This document shows, piece after piece, positions 18,094 through 26,010 of a DNA stretch of 64,000 nucleotides (positions are counted from its first letter, which is position 1; every line of letters starts with the position of its first letter). The notes beneath the pieces are model-generated. The model saw only the letters and a program-made list of their open reading frames with translations, made no database searches and was not told where the DNA came from. Where the stretch lies: NCBI GenBank assembly GCA_041166745.1, contig JBEEGH010000033.1, positions 68,393 through 132,392 of the forward strand, read 5' to 3'. Position numbers and translations under genes: made by a program. The stretch comes from DASUCS01 sp041166745 (GTDB lineage: Bacteria; Actinomycetota; Acidimicrobiia; Acidimicrobiales; JACDCH01).

Positions 18094-18633
18094 TCACCAG
18101 ACGTCGCCGAAGCGGTGGTCACACGTGATCGGAGCCGCGAGGTCGATCGACCCGGTTCTCGGAGTTCGCATGACCAGGACGCCGTCGTCGTCCTCCTCGG
18201 TGCGGAGCCGGCCCTCGGGAACGTTGACGAACGTCATGCCCCGCCACCGTTCCCACCCGAGCTTGACGTAGAAGCTCGGAATGGCGGTGGACAAGGCGCC
18301 GATGTCGTAGTTGTCCTGGATCACGCCTCCGATGCGCTGCATCGCGGCGGCGGCATAGCCACGGCGTTGGAAGAGCGGATGGGTAGCGACTGCCTCGACG
18401 TACCCCGTGTGCAACGCACGGTCGGGAAGCTCGAGCCTTCGGGGCACCACGCTGGCGTGGGTGACCACGAGGTCCTCGACCTCCACGAGCACGTGGGTGC
18501 CACCGAGTGCGTGATCCCAATCCTCGTCGGACAGGAAGCCCTCGAAGGCAACGTCGAGCATCGCCCGTAGCCGCACCCGCTCCCCCGGTGTGAGCTCGGC
18601 CGTCGCCACCTGGCGGAGGGTCGGCGTCGCCAT
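18094..18633 (-). CDS. AAC(2')-I-like GNAT acetyltransferase
   Basis: A 179-aa GNAT protein. By eye it follows the chromosomal aminoglycoside 2'-N-acetyltransferases of mycobacteria, AAC(2')-Ic: DEDWDHALGGTHVLV near residue 36, HTGYVEAVATHPLFQRRGYA (acetyl-CoA loop QRRGYA) near 75-94, IGALSTAIPSFY then LGWERWRG, DDDG near 149, and the ending CDHRFGDVW. Such enzymes acetylate the 2'-amine of aminoglycosides; a native physiological substrate is suspected in mycobacteria. It sits between fadE and the hotdog gene, an unexpected context for a resistance-type enzyme, so the substrate may be different. Confidence 0.72.
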   Translation of the reverse strand: MATPTLRQVATAELTPGERVRLRAMLDVAFEGFLSDEDWDHALGGTHVLVEVEDLVVTHASVVPRRLELPDRALHTGYVEAVATHPLFQRRGYAAAAMQRIGGVIQDNYDIGALSTAIPSFYVKLGWERWRGMTFVNVPEGRLRTEEDDDGVLVMRTPRTGSIDLAAPITCDHRFGDVW

Positions 18634-18654
18634 GCGGTCAGTCGGGTCGTCGCG

Positions 18655-19773
18655 TCAGCCGCGTGGGAGGCCGAGCAGACGGTCGCCGATGATCGTGCGC
18701 TGCACCTCGCTGGTACCACCGGCGATGGATGACGCCTTCGACCACAGCCACTGGCGCTGCCACGGCCCTGTCAGCGGAGCCGCGGCACCCTGCAGGAGGA
18801 GCGCGGCGTCGGACAGGTGATGGGTCATGTCGGTCCACGTGAGCTTCACCAGGCTCGACTCGGGCCCGGGTTCGATGCCGCGGCCGAGGCGCGACAGCGT
18901 GCGCCAGTTGTGCAGTCGCAGGATGCGCAGCTCGATGTATGCCTCGGCCAATGCATCGGCCACGTCGAGGTCGTCGAGTTGCTCCGTGTCCACCGCAAGG
19001 CGATACAGGTCGTCGAGATACGACTCGTGCACGACTTGCTCTTTGAACGGGAACGACGTGCCTCGCTCGTGCGCCAACGTGGTGTTGGCCACGGCCCATC
19101 CGTTGTTGAGGTGACCGACGAGGTGATCGCGCGGCACGAACACATCGTCGAGAAACACCTCGTTGAACTCATACTCGCCCGTGATCTGGCGCAACGGCCG
19201 CACCTCGATGCCCGGCGTCTGCATGTCGACCACGAGGTAGCTGATGCCTTTGTGCTTCGGTGCGTCGGGATCGGTTCTCGCCAAGCAGATTCCCCACCTG
19301 GCCTCGGCGGCGTACGAGGTCCACACCTTCTGCCCCGTGAGGAGCCAACCGTCGTCCGTCGGTGTCGCCCGGGTGCTCAGCGATGCGAGGTCGCTGCCGG
19401 CGCCCGGCTCGCTGAAGAGCTGGCACCAGAGCTCACTTGCGTCGAGGATGCGGGGCAGCCAACGGGTCTTCTGGTCGTCGGTGCCGTGGGCCAGCAGCGT
19501 GGGGCCGGCAAGGTTGATGCCGACGCGGTTCACGGGCTGCGGAGCCCGGCTCCGGGCGTACTCGAGGTTGTAGAGCGCCACCTGCACGGGCGTGGCACTA
19601 CGCCCGCCGTACGCCGCCGGCCAGTGGATGCCGACCCACCGATCAGCTGCGAGCTTGGCCTGCCAGCGCCGGCCCCACTCGAGATCGTCCTCGGGCGGCT
19701 CGAGGTTGGCACGCAGCCAGTCGCGGATCTCGGTCGCAAATGCTTCCTCTTCGGCGGTGAACGCGAGGTCCAC
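18655..19773 (-). CDS. Acyl-CoA dehydrogenase
   Basis: A 372-aa FAD-dependent acyl-CoA dehydrogenase that introduces the alpha-beta double bond into an acyl-CoA. The features are QLFSEPGAGSDLASLSTRA and LLTGQKVWTSYA near residue 125-150, and the C-terminal segment ASSIAGGTSEVQRTIIGDRLLGLPRG. This is the type found with FadD17 in the fadE26-fadE27-fadD17 region of M. tuberculosis, where cholesterol side chains are processed; here only one dehydrogenase follows the ligase. The GTG at 19773 starts two bases after the ligase stop; the open frame upstream of it lies within the ligase gene. Confidence 0.88.
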   Translation of the reverse strand: MDLAFTAEEEAFATEIRDWLRANLEPPEDDLEWGRRWQAKLAADRWVGIHWPAAYGGRSATPVQVALYNLEYARSRAPQPVNRVGINLAGPTLLAHGTDDQKTRWLPRILDASELWCQLFSEPGAGSDLASLSTRATPTDDGWLLTGQKVWTSYAAEARWGICLARTDPDAPKHKGISYLVVDMQTPGIEVRPLRQITGEYEFNEVFLDDVFVPRDHLVGHLNNGWAVANTTLAHERGTSFPFKEQVVHESYLDDLYRLAVDTEQLDDLDVADALAEAYIELRILRLHNWRTLSRLGRGIEPGPESSLVKLTWTDMTHHLSDAALLLQGAAAPLTGPWQRQWLWSKASSIAGGTSEVQRTIIGDRLLGLPRG

Positions 19774-19775
19774 GG

Positions 19776-21485
19776 CTACAGCTCCCAGAAGCGCACTCGG
19801 CCGGCGCGCTCGAGCGCAGCGTGCAACGCGCCTTCGTCGTCGCTCGTGAAGGCACGGTATGCATCCGCGCCGCGGTCGCGAACGTAGAGGTCGTCGTCGC
19901 CGCAGAGGTCGCGGCGGTACTTCTGGCGCACGAGCGTGCGCTTGACGATCTTGTTCGTGCCGGTCGTGGGGAACTCGCCGACGACCCGCACGTAGCGCGG
20001 ACGCCACTTCGGACCGACCTCCGGCAGCGCATCGATGTAGTGCGCGAAGGCGATGGGATCGAACGTTGTGCCGTCGCGAAGCCGCAGGGCGGCCATCACT
20101 TGATCGCCGGCGTGTTCGTCGGGCACGCCGTACACCGCGGCCAACACGACGTCGGGGTGGTGTCCGATGGCGTCCTCGATCGGCCCCGCGGGGAAGTTCT
20201 CGCCGTCGACCCGCAACCAGTCAGCGGTGCGTCCCGCGAAGAACAAGTAGCCGTCGTCGTCGACGTAGCCGAGGTCGCCCGACCAGTACCACCCGCCTCG
20301 CAAGGTGGAGGCGGTGGCCTCGGCGTTGTTGTAGTACCCCTCGAACGGACCGGCACCGGCGGTGTTGACGATTTCCCCGACACACTCGTCGGCGTTGACG
20401 AGTGAACCGTCGGTGGCGAACCGTGCGGAAGGCAGTTCGTTGCCCTCCGAGTCGACGACCTTGACGGTCTCGCCGACCTTGCCGACCGAGCCCTGCTTCA
20501 CGCCATCGTCGCGGTTGACCGCGATACCGCCCTCGGTCGCACCGAACGCGTCGATCACCTCGACGCCGAATCTGCGGCCGAACGTGTCGATGACTTCAGG
20601 CGAGCCTTCGTTGCCGAAGGCAACGCGTAGCGAGTTGTCGGCGTCGTCGGGCTGCTCGGGCGTAGCGACGAGATACGACAACGGCTTGCCGGTGTAGTTG
20701 AAATACGTCGCGTGATACCGCCGAACGTCGGCGAGCCAACTCGACGCGCTGAACTTGCGAGCGAGCGCTACCGACGCGCCGATGGCGATCGACGGCGCCC
20801 AACCCACCATCAGCGCGTTGGAGTGGAACAACGGCATGCAGACGTAGCCGATGTCGTCGGGGCCGAGGTCCATGATCGCCGCCATGCGGACGCCGGTCTG
20901 CAACATGCGGCGCTGCGTGCAGATCACGGCTTTCGGCGCGGACGACGTGCCCGACGTGAAGATCAGCGCCCAGCGTGAGCCGGCGTCGGGTTCGATGCCA
21001 GGGTCCTCTGCGGATTGCGCGGCGATCGCGGCTGGAAGGTCGTCGTCCGAGATCAGCGTCGACGGCAAGCGATCTTTGATGGAGTCGAGTAACGGCAGGT
21101 GACGCGGCTCGGTGATGATCAGCCCGACGCGGGTGTGCTCGATGTCGCGCCACAAGTGCTCGTCGCGACGCGTGTGGTTCAGGCCGACGACCACAGAGCG
21201 ACTGAGGGCCGCGCCACCCAGGGCGAACAGGTACTCGGGCGTGTTGTCGAGCAGGACGCCGACGTGCAGCACGCCGTCGGGCGTGCTCGGCGGTTGCGCA
21301 AGGAATAGGTTGGCCCAGCGAATCGACTCGGCCAGGAACTCGGCGTGGGTGATCGACCGATCGTCGAACCGCACGGCGGTGCGCGACGCGGTCGACGGGT
21401 CGGTGCCATTGCGCCGTAGCAGCGCGGCCGCATTGGCAGCCGGCAACTCGGCGGTGCCTGGCGCGGGGATCGAACGTGCGGCCAC
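19776..21485 (-). CDS. Acyl-CoA synthetase (FadD17-like, AMP-binding)
   Basis: A 569-aa ligase that activates a carboxylic acid with ATP and CoA. The AMP-binding P-loop reads LIFTSGTSSAPKAVICTQ near residue 175; FGATEGGIA and YWSGDLGYVDDDGYLFFAGR, then FPTTGTNKIVKRTL, complete the family motifs. The fit is to the FadD17 group (steroid side-chain or very-long-chain acids). GTG 21485 is preceded by TAGGTT at eight bases and by the palindromic operator shared with the divergent TetR gene, so this is the first gene of the leftward operon and probably a repressor target. Confidence 0.87.
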   Translation of the reverse strand: MAARSIPAPGTAELPAANAAALLRRNGTDPSTASRTAVRFDDRSITHAEFLAESIRWANLFLAQPPSTPDGVLHVGVLLDNTPEYLFALGGAALSRSVVVGLNHTRRDEHLWRDIEHTRVGLIITEPRHLPLLDSIKDRLPSTLISDDDLPAAIAAQSAEDPGIEPDAGSRWALIFTSGTSSAPKAVICTQRRMLQTGVRMAAIMDLGPDDIGYVCMPLFHSNALMVGWAPSIAIGASVALARKFSASSWLADVRRYHATYFNYTGKPLSYLVATPEQPDDADNSLRVAFGNEGSPEVIDTFGRRFGVEVIDAFGATEGGIAVNRDDGVKQGSVGKVGETVKVVDSEGNELPSARFATDGSLVNADECVGEIVNTAGAGPFEGYYNNAEATASTLRGGWYWSGDLGYVDDDGYLFFAGRTADWLRVDGENFPAGPIEDAIGHHPDVVLAAVYGVPDEHAGDQVMAALRLRDGTTFDPIAFAHYIDALPEVGPKWRPRYVRVVGEFPTTGTNKIVKRTLVRQKYRRDLCGDDDLYVRDRGADAYRAFTSDDEGALHAALERAGRVRFWEL

Positions 21486-21493
21486 CGGCGAGG

Positions 21494-21528
21494 AACCTAC
21501 CTGACATGAACGTCAGGTCCGGTAACGT
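21494..21528. promoter_or_regulatory. Divergent promoter with TetR-type operator
   Basis: The operator ACCTGAC-ATGAAC-GTCAGGT occupies 21499-21518. On the minus side TAGGTT (21494-21499) is eight bases from GTG 21485; on the plus side TAACGT (21523-21528) is seven bases from GTG 21536. Repressor bound here would block both promoters, giving control of the ligase operon and autoregulation of the TetR gene. Confidence 0.7.
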
Positions 21529-21535
21529 CGCCGGC

Positions 21536-22192
21536 GTGCCAAAGGCGGCGGCCAAGACCAAGAAGACGCCGTCGCGGGTCGGTACCCCGGCGAGCGGCCG
21601 TGAGCTGCGAGCCCGCGGGCAGCGCACCGTGCGCAAGTTGCTCGACGCCGGCATCGAGGTCTTCGGCTCGAAGGGCTACTTCCCAGCGCGCGTCGACGAC
21701 ATCGTGAAGGTGGCCAAGACGTCTCACGGCACCTTCTACCTGTACTTCGCCAACAAGGAAGATCTGTTCCGCGCGCTGGTACTCGACGTCACCGAGGAGA
21801 TCGGGGCACTGGTCGAGTCACTCGGTCCGCTCACGCCCGATCAAGAGAGCTTCGAGATGCTCCGCGAGTGGCTTGCGCGGTTCGGCGACATCCACAGTCG
21901 TTACGGCCCCGTGATCAAGGCGTGGACGGAGGCCGAGATCGACAACAGCGAGTTCGGCCGGATGGGCGCGAACATGTTGGGCGACTTCGTGGTGAAGCTC
22001 GGCCAGCGGATCGCGAAGTCGCCGGCGGTGGTGGCCGACCCGCAACTCGCGGCACTGGCGCTCGTAGCGATGATCGAGCGGGCGAACTACTACGCGATCA
22101 GCGGTCAGATGGGCAACGGCAAGGGCGACGTGACCGACACCCTCACCGAGATCACCTTCGCCGCCCTGTTCGGCGCCGAAGCCCGCACCTGA
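21536..22192 (+). CDS. TetR family repressor, candidate regulator of the lipid/steroid-type regulon
   Basis: A 218-aa TetR protein. A basic N-terminal tail (KAAAKTKKTPSR) precedes the helix-turn-helix region: GQRTVRKLLDAGIEVFGSKG, VDDIVKVAKTSHGTFYLYFA and NKEDLFRALV (about residues 28-80). The C-terminal domain binds an unknown ligand, possibly an acyl-CoA. GTG 21536 is preferred because TAACGT stands seven bases upstream; ATG 21506 lies inside the operator spacer. Its own promoter carries the CCTGAC-N6-GTCAGG palindrome found at eight other places, so it is the best candidate for the regulon's repressor. This is an inference; the second TetR at 45065 is the alternative. Confidence 0.8.
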   Translation: MPKAAAKTKKTPSRVGTPASGRELRARGQRTVRKLLDAGIEVFGSKGYFPARVDDIVKVAKTSHGTFYLYFANKEDLFRALVLDVTEEIGALVESLGPLTPDQESFEMLREWLARFGDIHSRYGPVIKAWTEAEIDNSEFGRMGANMLGDFVVKLGQRIAKSPAVVADPQLAALALVAMIERANYYAISGQMGNGKGDVTDTLTEITFAALFGAEART

Positions 22193-22205
22193 CCCCTCCC
22201 GAAAT

Positions 22206-22245
22206 CCCGTGCATACGTACACACTTTTGTGTGCCTATGCATGGG
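22206..22245. repeat. Stop-codon-embedding hairpin, copy 2
   Basis: Outer 9-bp stem (22206-22214 with 22237-22245, one G-U pair), a small internal loop, inner 5-bp stem CACAC/GTGTG and a TTTT loop. Read on the minus strand it begins after AATTCC and contains GCATAG, whose TAG ends the ligase gene at 22235. Base layout and position relative to the stop codon match the copy at 11832-11873. It lies between convergent genes and may terminate both. Confidence 0.7.
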
Positions 22246-23719
22246 AATTGCGAAGGAGGCGCTTCAGGATCTTGCCGTTGGGGTCTCTCGGGAGCTCGTC
22301 GACGAAGCTGAACGTGGCGGGGCACTTGAAATCGGCGAGCTTGCTGCGGACGTGGGCGGCCAACTCGTCCTCGGTCACCGGCGACCTCGTCTCGACGACC
22401 GCGGCGAGGATCTCGCCGTGGCGCTCGTCGGGAACACCGAACACCGCGCAATCCACCACCGCGGGATGGAGGTACAGCACGTCCTCGATCTCGCGCGGGT
22501 ACACGTTGACGCCGTCGCGCAGCACCATGTCGGATACGCGGTCGGTGATGTAGAGGTAGCCGTCCTCGTCGACACGGCCGATGTCGCCGACGGTGAACGC
22601 GTCGTCGCGCCATGCCGCGTCGGTCTTCGCGTCATCGCGGTGATAGTGGAACGTCGCGCCGCCCGCGGGCTTGATGTAGATGATCCCCTCGCCACCGTCG
22701 CCGTCGATCCGCACCTCGACACCGGGCCACGGCTTGCCGACGGTGCCCGGACGTTCGAGCCACTCCTGCGGCGAGACCCGCGTCGCACCGCCCTCGCTCG
22801 CGCCATACAGCTCCCACACCTCGGAGTCGGGCAGCGCCTCGATGATGCGTCGCTTCACCGTGACCGGACACGGCGCGCCACCGTGGATGATGAGCCGCAG
22901 GCTCGAGAGATCGAACGCGGCGCGCTCATCGTCGGGCACCTCGAGGATGCGAATGAAGTGCGCGGGCGTCATGAACGTGGTGGTCACCCGCCGGCGGTCG
23001 ATCAACGCGAGCGCATCGTGGGCGTCCCACGCCGGCAGGATCGCGACCGTTCCTCCCGAGAACAGCGTGGTGAACGCGTAACCACCGGGGCCCGCGTGAT
23101 AGGCGGGCCCGGCGAGGATGTGCACGTCGTCGGGGCGAAAGCCCCACAGAGCGACGAGCCCCTGCTGCGCGATGGCCATCGTCTCGGGCTTCAACCCACC
23201 GTGCACCACGCCCTTCGGGCGACCGGTGGTACCCGATGTGTAGAAGATGAACGCCGGCGACAGCCAACCGGCATTCGGCCACAAGGGCGCGCCCACGACA
23301 GCGCGCTCGTAGTCGTCGCCCACCAGGAGCACGCGGCATCCCGGCGCTTGTGCCACCGCGGCGTCGACGAACTCCTTGAGGCTCGTGTGCGCAACCAGCA
23401 CCTGCGCGCCGGAATCCTCGAGGATCCAGGCGAGCTCGTCGCTCTTCAGATGCCAGTTGACCGGAAGAAAGCGAGCCTCGACGCGACAGGCTGCGGCCGC
23501 GACTTCGAAGAACTCGAAGCCGTTCGGCACCATCGCAGCCACCGCACCCGTGCCGTCGCTCGGCACGCCCAGGTCGTGCAACACGGTGGCGAGGCGAGCC
23601 GATCGGTCCGCGAGCTCGCCGTAGGTCCGAACCTGGTCGCCCAGGACCGCGTCGTCGAGGGTCAGGGCTGGCTTGTTCGGTGTCGTGCGGGCGTGCGCCG
23701 CCATCCCCCATTCGTCCAC
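22235..23719 (-). CDS. Acyl-CoA synthetase (FadD-type, AMP-binding)
   Basis: A 494-aa CoA ligase. FIFYTSGTTGRPKGVVHG (near residue 152) is the AMP-binding loop, LYGASEGGATRV follows, and DIGRVDEDGYLYITDR with ELPRDPNGKILKRLL at the C-terminus holds the catalytic lysine. It is a long-chain or side-chain acid activating enzyme with no close substrate clue. GTG 23719 is nine bases from the operator; ATG 23704 is an alternative. It is transcribed alone, divergent from the SRPBCC operon, and shares the operator with it. Its stop codon lies in hairpin copy 2. Confidence 0.86.
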   Translation of the reverse strand: MDEWGMAAHARTTPNKPALTLDDAVLGDQVRTYGELADRSARLATVLHDLGVPSDGTGAVAAMVPNGFEFFEVAAAACRVEARFLPVNWHLKSDELAWILEDSGAQVLVAHTSLKEFVDAAVAQAPGCRVLLVGDDYERAVVGAPLWPNAGWLSPAFIFYTSGTTGRPKGVVHGGLKPETMAIAQQGLVALWGFRPDDVHILAGPAYHAGPGGYAFTTLFSGGTVAILPAWDAHDALALIDRRRVTTTFMTPAHFIRILEVPDDERAAFDLSSLRLIIHGGAPCPVTVKRRIIEALPDSEVWELYGASEGGATRVSPQEWLERPGTVGKPWPGVEVRIDGDGGEGIIYIKPAGGATFHYHRDDAKTDAAWRDDAFTVGDIGRVDEDGYLYITDRVSDMVLRDGVNVYPREIEDVLYLHPAVVDCAVFGVPDERHGEILAAVVETRSPVTEDELAAHVRSKLADFKCPATFSFVDELPRDPNGKILKRLLRNSHA

Positions 23720-23727
23720 CCGAGCAT

Positions 23728-23751
23728 CCTGACACGCGTGTCAGGTACGAT
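23728..23751. promoter_or_regulatory. TetR-type operator with abutting -10 box
   Basis: A perfect 18-bp palindrome CCTGACACG/CGTGTCAGG (23728-23745) is followed directly by TACGAT (23746-23751), eight bases before the ATG at 23760. It sits between the divergent ligase and the SRPBCC operon and would control both. Confidence 0.75.
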
Positions 23752-23759
23752 CCGCCCGC

Positions 23760-24263
23760 ATGCGGGAACACCGGTACACCCTGGAAATGCCGCACTCGCC
23801 CGAGCGGCTGTGGGCGCTGTTTCAGGACTACGACAACTGGACGGCGTACGCGCCCATGGTGATCGAAGTCCAAGTCGTTCACCCCGGCGACGCCGGGGGC
23901 AATGGCCTGCTGCGCCGCGTGATCTACAAGATGCCGCTCGGGCGACGGGGGTCTGCACTCGAACTGGTGACCGGCGTGACTCCCGCAAAGGGCTACACGT
24001 TCACGATGCTGAGCCACGAGCCCGGCCAGGACCAGACCGGCAAGGTCGGTCTCGAACGCATCGGCCCCAACCGCACGAGATTCTCCTTCGAAGAGCGCTA
24101 CAACCTCACCAAGGCGCCGTGGAAGTGGTTCGAGGGTCCCATCTACAAGTTCATCAACAAGAAGAACGAGGAATCGATGCAACGGGCTTCCGATTGGCTC
24201 ACCGCTCATCCGGAGTATCGGTCCGACCTGATCGACAGCGACGTCGAGTCCGCAGCCTCATGA
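23760..24263 (+). CDS. SRPBCC (START/polyketide-cyclase-like) family protein
   Basis: A 167-aa protein with the SRPBCC opening: YTLEMPHSPERLWALFQDYDNWTAY, followed by a strand-rich middle and a C-terminal helix (ending with WLTAHPEYRSD). Members bind hydrophobic ligands in a helix-grip fold. No active residues can be assigned. It is the first gene of a five-gene run in which the first three join by ATGA overlaps and the last two by GTGA, and it carries its own leaderless promoter with the operator, so ligand binding in the same lipid pathway is likely but not proven. Confidence 0.72.
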   Translation: MREHRYTLEMPHSPERLWALFQDYDNWTAYAPMVIEVQVVHPGDAGGNGLLRRVIYKMPLGRRGSALELVTGVTPAKGYTFTMLSHEPGQDQTGKVGLERIGPNRTRFSFEERYNLTKAPWKWFEGPIYKFINKKNEESMQRASDWLTAHPEYRSDLIDSDVESAAS

Positions 24264-25318
24264 CCACGATTCCCGGCACGATGTCGGCGGTCGTTTACAA
24301 GGGCAAAGGTGAGCTCAGCGTCGAGGAGCTGCCGACCCCCGAGGTCGGCGCGGGCGACGTGCTGATCGAGGTCAGCCACTGCGGCGTGTGCGGCAGCGAT
24401 CTCCACATGGTCCTCGACGGCTGGGGACGCAAGGGTTCCGTCGAGGGCCACGAGTGGAGTGGCGTGGTCGTGGCCGTCGGCGACGACGTGACGGAATGGA
24501 ACGTCGGCGACCACATCGTGGGCGGACCATCTCCGCGCTGCGGCGAATGCGAACCGTGCCGCTCCGGCCATCCATCGCTTTGCATGAAGCGAGGAACTCC
24601 CGGAATGGGCGACGGCGACCACCAAGGCGCGTACGCACGTTTCATCAGGCAACGCGAGAACGAGATCTTGCGCGTACCCGACGGTCTGTCCTTGCGCGAC
24701 GCCGCGCTGGCCGAGCCGTTGGCGGTGGCGCTGCACGGCATCACGAACTCCGGCATCCAGCCCGGCGAGCGGGCGCTCGTGCTGGGTGCCGGACCCATCG
24801 GCGCGTTGACCATCGCCGCGCTGCGCGCCCTTGGCATCGACGACATCAAGGTGAGTGAGCCGGCGCCGGTGCGCCAAGAGCTGGCTCGCCGGCTCGGCGC
24901 GTCGGTCGTCATCTCGCCCGACGAGCTGGAAGGGCCTGGCCCATTCGATCCCGGCCGCATCGTCGACGATGCCGTCGATGTCGTGCTCGAGTGCTCGGGT
25001 CACGGTGACGCGATGGAGGCCGGGCTCGCGCAACTCAAGCGCCGGGGCCGCCTCGTGCTCGTCGGCGCGGGAATGGCCGCGCCACGTTTCGACCCGAACC
25101 GAATCCTCCTCAACGAGCTCACCATCACGGGAGCGTTCTGTTACGACGCCGATGGGTTCGAGCGTTCGCTCGCGCTGCTGGCGTCGGGGAAACTGCCGCT
25201 CGACGAGCTCATTGATCCCGTAGACGTCCCGTTGACGGGTGCCCTCGACGCGATGCAAGCACTCGCGTCGGGACGTATCGCCGCCAAGGTCCTCATCGCC
25301 CCAGGAGCATCGTCATGA
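24260..25318 (+). CDS. Zinc-dependent medium-chain alcohol dehydrogenase
   Basis: A 352-aa MDR-family dehydrogenase that interconverts an alcohol and a carbonyl with NAD(P). Catalytic zinc ligands are C41 (CGVCGSDLH) and H63-E64 (GHEWSG); structural zinc is held by C94, C97, C100 and C108; the nucleotide loop is LGAGPIGAL near residue 177. Both zinc sites look complete. It overlaps the SRPBCC gene by four bases and the VOC gene by four bases. Within the operator-controlled run it may oxidise a hydroxylated lipid or steroid intermediate; the substrate is unknown. Confidence 0.85.
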   Translation: MTTIPGTMSAVVYKGKGELSVEELPTPEVGAGDVLIEVSHCGVCGSDLHMVLDGWGRKGSVEGHEWSGVVVAVGDDVTEWNVGDHIVGGPSPRCGECEPCRSGHPSLCMKRGTPGMGDGDHQGAYARFIRQRENEILRVPDGLSLRDAALAEPLAVALHGITNSGIQPGERALVLGAGPIGALTIAALRALGIDDIKVSEPAPVRQELARRLGASVVISPDELEGPGPFDPGRIVDDAVDVVLECSGHGDAMEAGLAQLKRRGRLVLVGAGMAAPRFDPNRILLNELTITGAFCYDADGFERSLALLASGKLPLDELIDPVDVPLTGALDAMQALASGRIAAKVLIAPGASS

Positions 25319-25758
25319 GCACGCCGCGCGCCCCTCGTCTCAATCACGTCGCGATGTCAATGGCCGCTGATTCACTCGACGCGGAAGGACGGAAGGCGAT
25401 CACCACCTTCTACAGCGACGTCTTCGGATGGCTCGAATACGACATGCTCACCCAGGATCGTCACCGCCTGGTGATGCGCGTGCACTCCGACGAGCAGTTC
25501 GTCTTCCTCATCGCCGAAGACGAGCCGATGACGTGCCCTCGCCTCGACCACTTCGGGATGTCGGTCGGGACCCTCGACGAGTTCGAGGAGCTGTACCAGA
25601 AGGTGCAAGACAAGGCGGCCACAGACCCTGACGTCGACGTCGTGCCGCGCGAGGTCGAGTCCTACGAGGGCTACCTGAACCTCCACAACTTCTACGTGCG
25701 TTACAAGCTGCCCCTCATGGTCGAGGTGCAGCACTTCGAGTACACCCACGGCGGCTAG
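25315..25758 (+). CDS. VOC (glyoxalase/bleomycin-resistance) superfamily protein
   Basis: A 147-aa protein of the vicinal oxygen chelate fold: RLNHVAMSMA, then FYSDVFGWLEYDM, then LDHFGMSVGTLDEFEELYQKV, with VEVQHFEY at the end. Possible metal ligands are H11, H82 and a Glu in VEVQ. Members include dioxygenases, isomerases and drug-binding proteins, so the activity is not predictable. It starts with an ATGA overlap on the dehydrogenase stop codon. Confidence 0.72.
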   Translation: MSTPRAPRLNHVAMSMAADSLDAEGRKAITTFYSDVFGWLEYDMLTQDRHRLVMRVHSDEQFVFLIAEDEPMTCPRLDHFGMSVGTLDEFEELYQKVQDKAATDPDVDVVPREVESYEGYLNLHNFYVRYKLPLMVEVQHFEYTHGG

Positions 25759-25764
25759 CCGGTC

Positions 25765-26010
25765 GTGAAGAAGCTCGCGGACTACGGGCTCGACGATCAT
25801 CCGGCCGGCGACCCGGAACGGGCGCAGACCGCGTGGGCCGTAGCCGCCTTCGACGACTGCGACGAATGTGGCGATCTTCGTATCGAGCTCACGGTCGAGG
25901 AAGCCGGCCGTCCTGGCACCGGTGTGGTCGGGCATCTGGCCCCGGCGAGCGCACGCAAACTGCGGGCGGCGCTGGCCACCGCGCTGCGCGAGATGGGGGA
26001 AGCACCGTGA
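25765..26010 (+). CDS. Small acidic protein of unknown function
   Basis: An 81-aa protein from a GTG start, six bases after the VOC stop. It has one CxxC-like pair (DCDECGD near residue 31), a charged strand (LRIELTVEEAGRPGTG) and a C-terminal helix. I recognise no domain. The next gene's GTG overlaps its stop by four bases, so it is embedded in the operon and very likely real. Confidence 0.6.
   Translation: MKKLADYGLDDHPAGDPERAQTAWAVAAFDDCDECGDLRIELTVEEAGRPGTGVVGHLAPASARKLRAALATALREMGEAP

Noticed and set aside
22229..24259. A long open extension in front of the zinc dehydrogenase
   Set aside because: It covers the divergent ligase gene and the SRPBCC gene in the wrong frame and has no homology-like content. 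The dehydrogenase proper starts at 24260 with an ATGA overlap.
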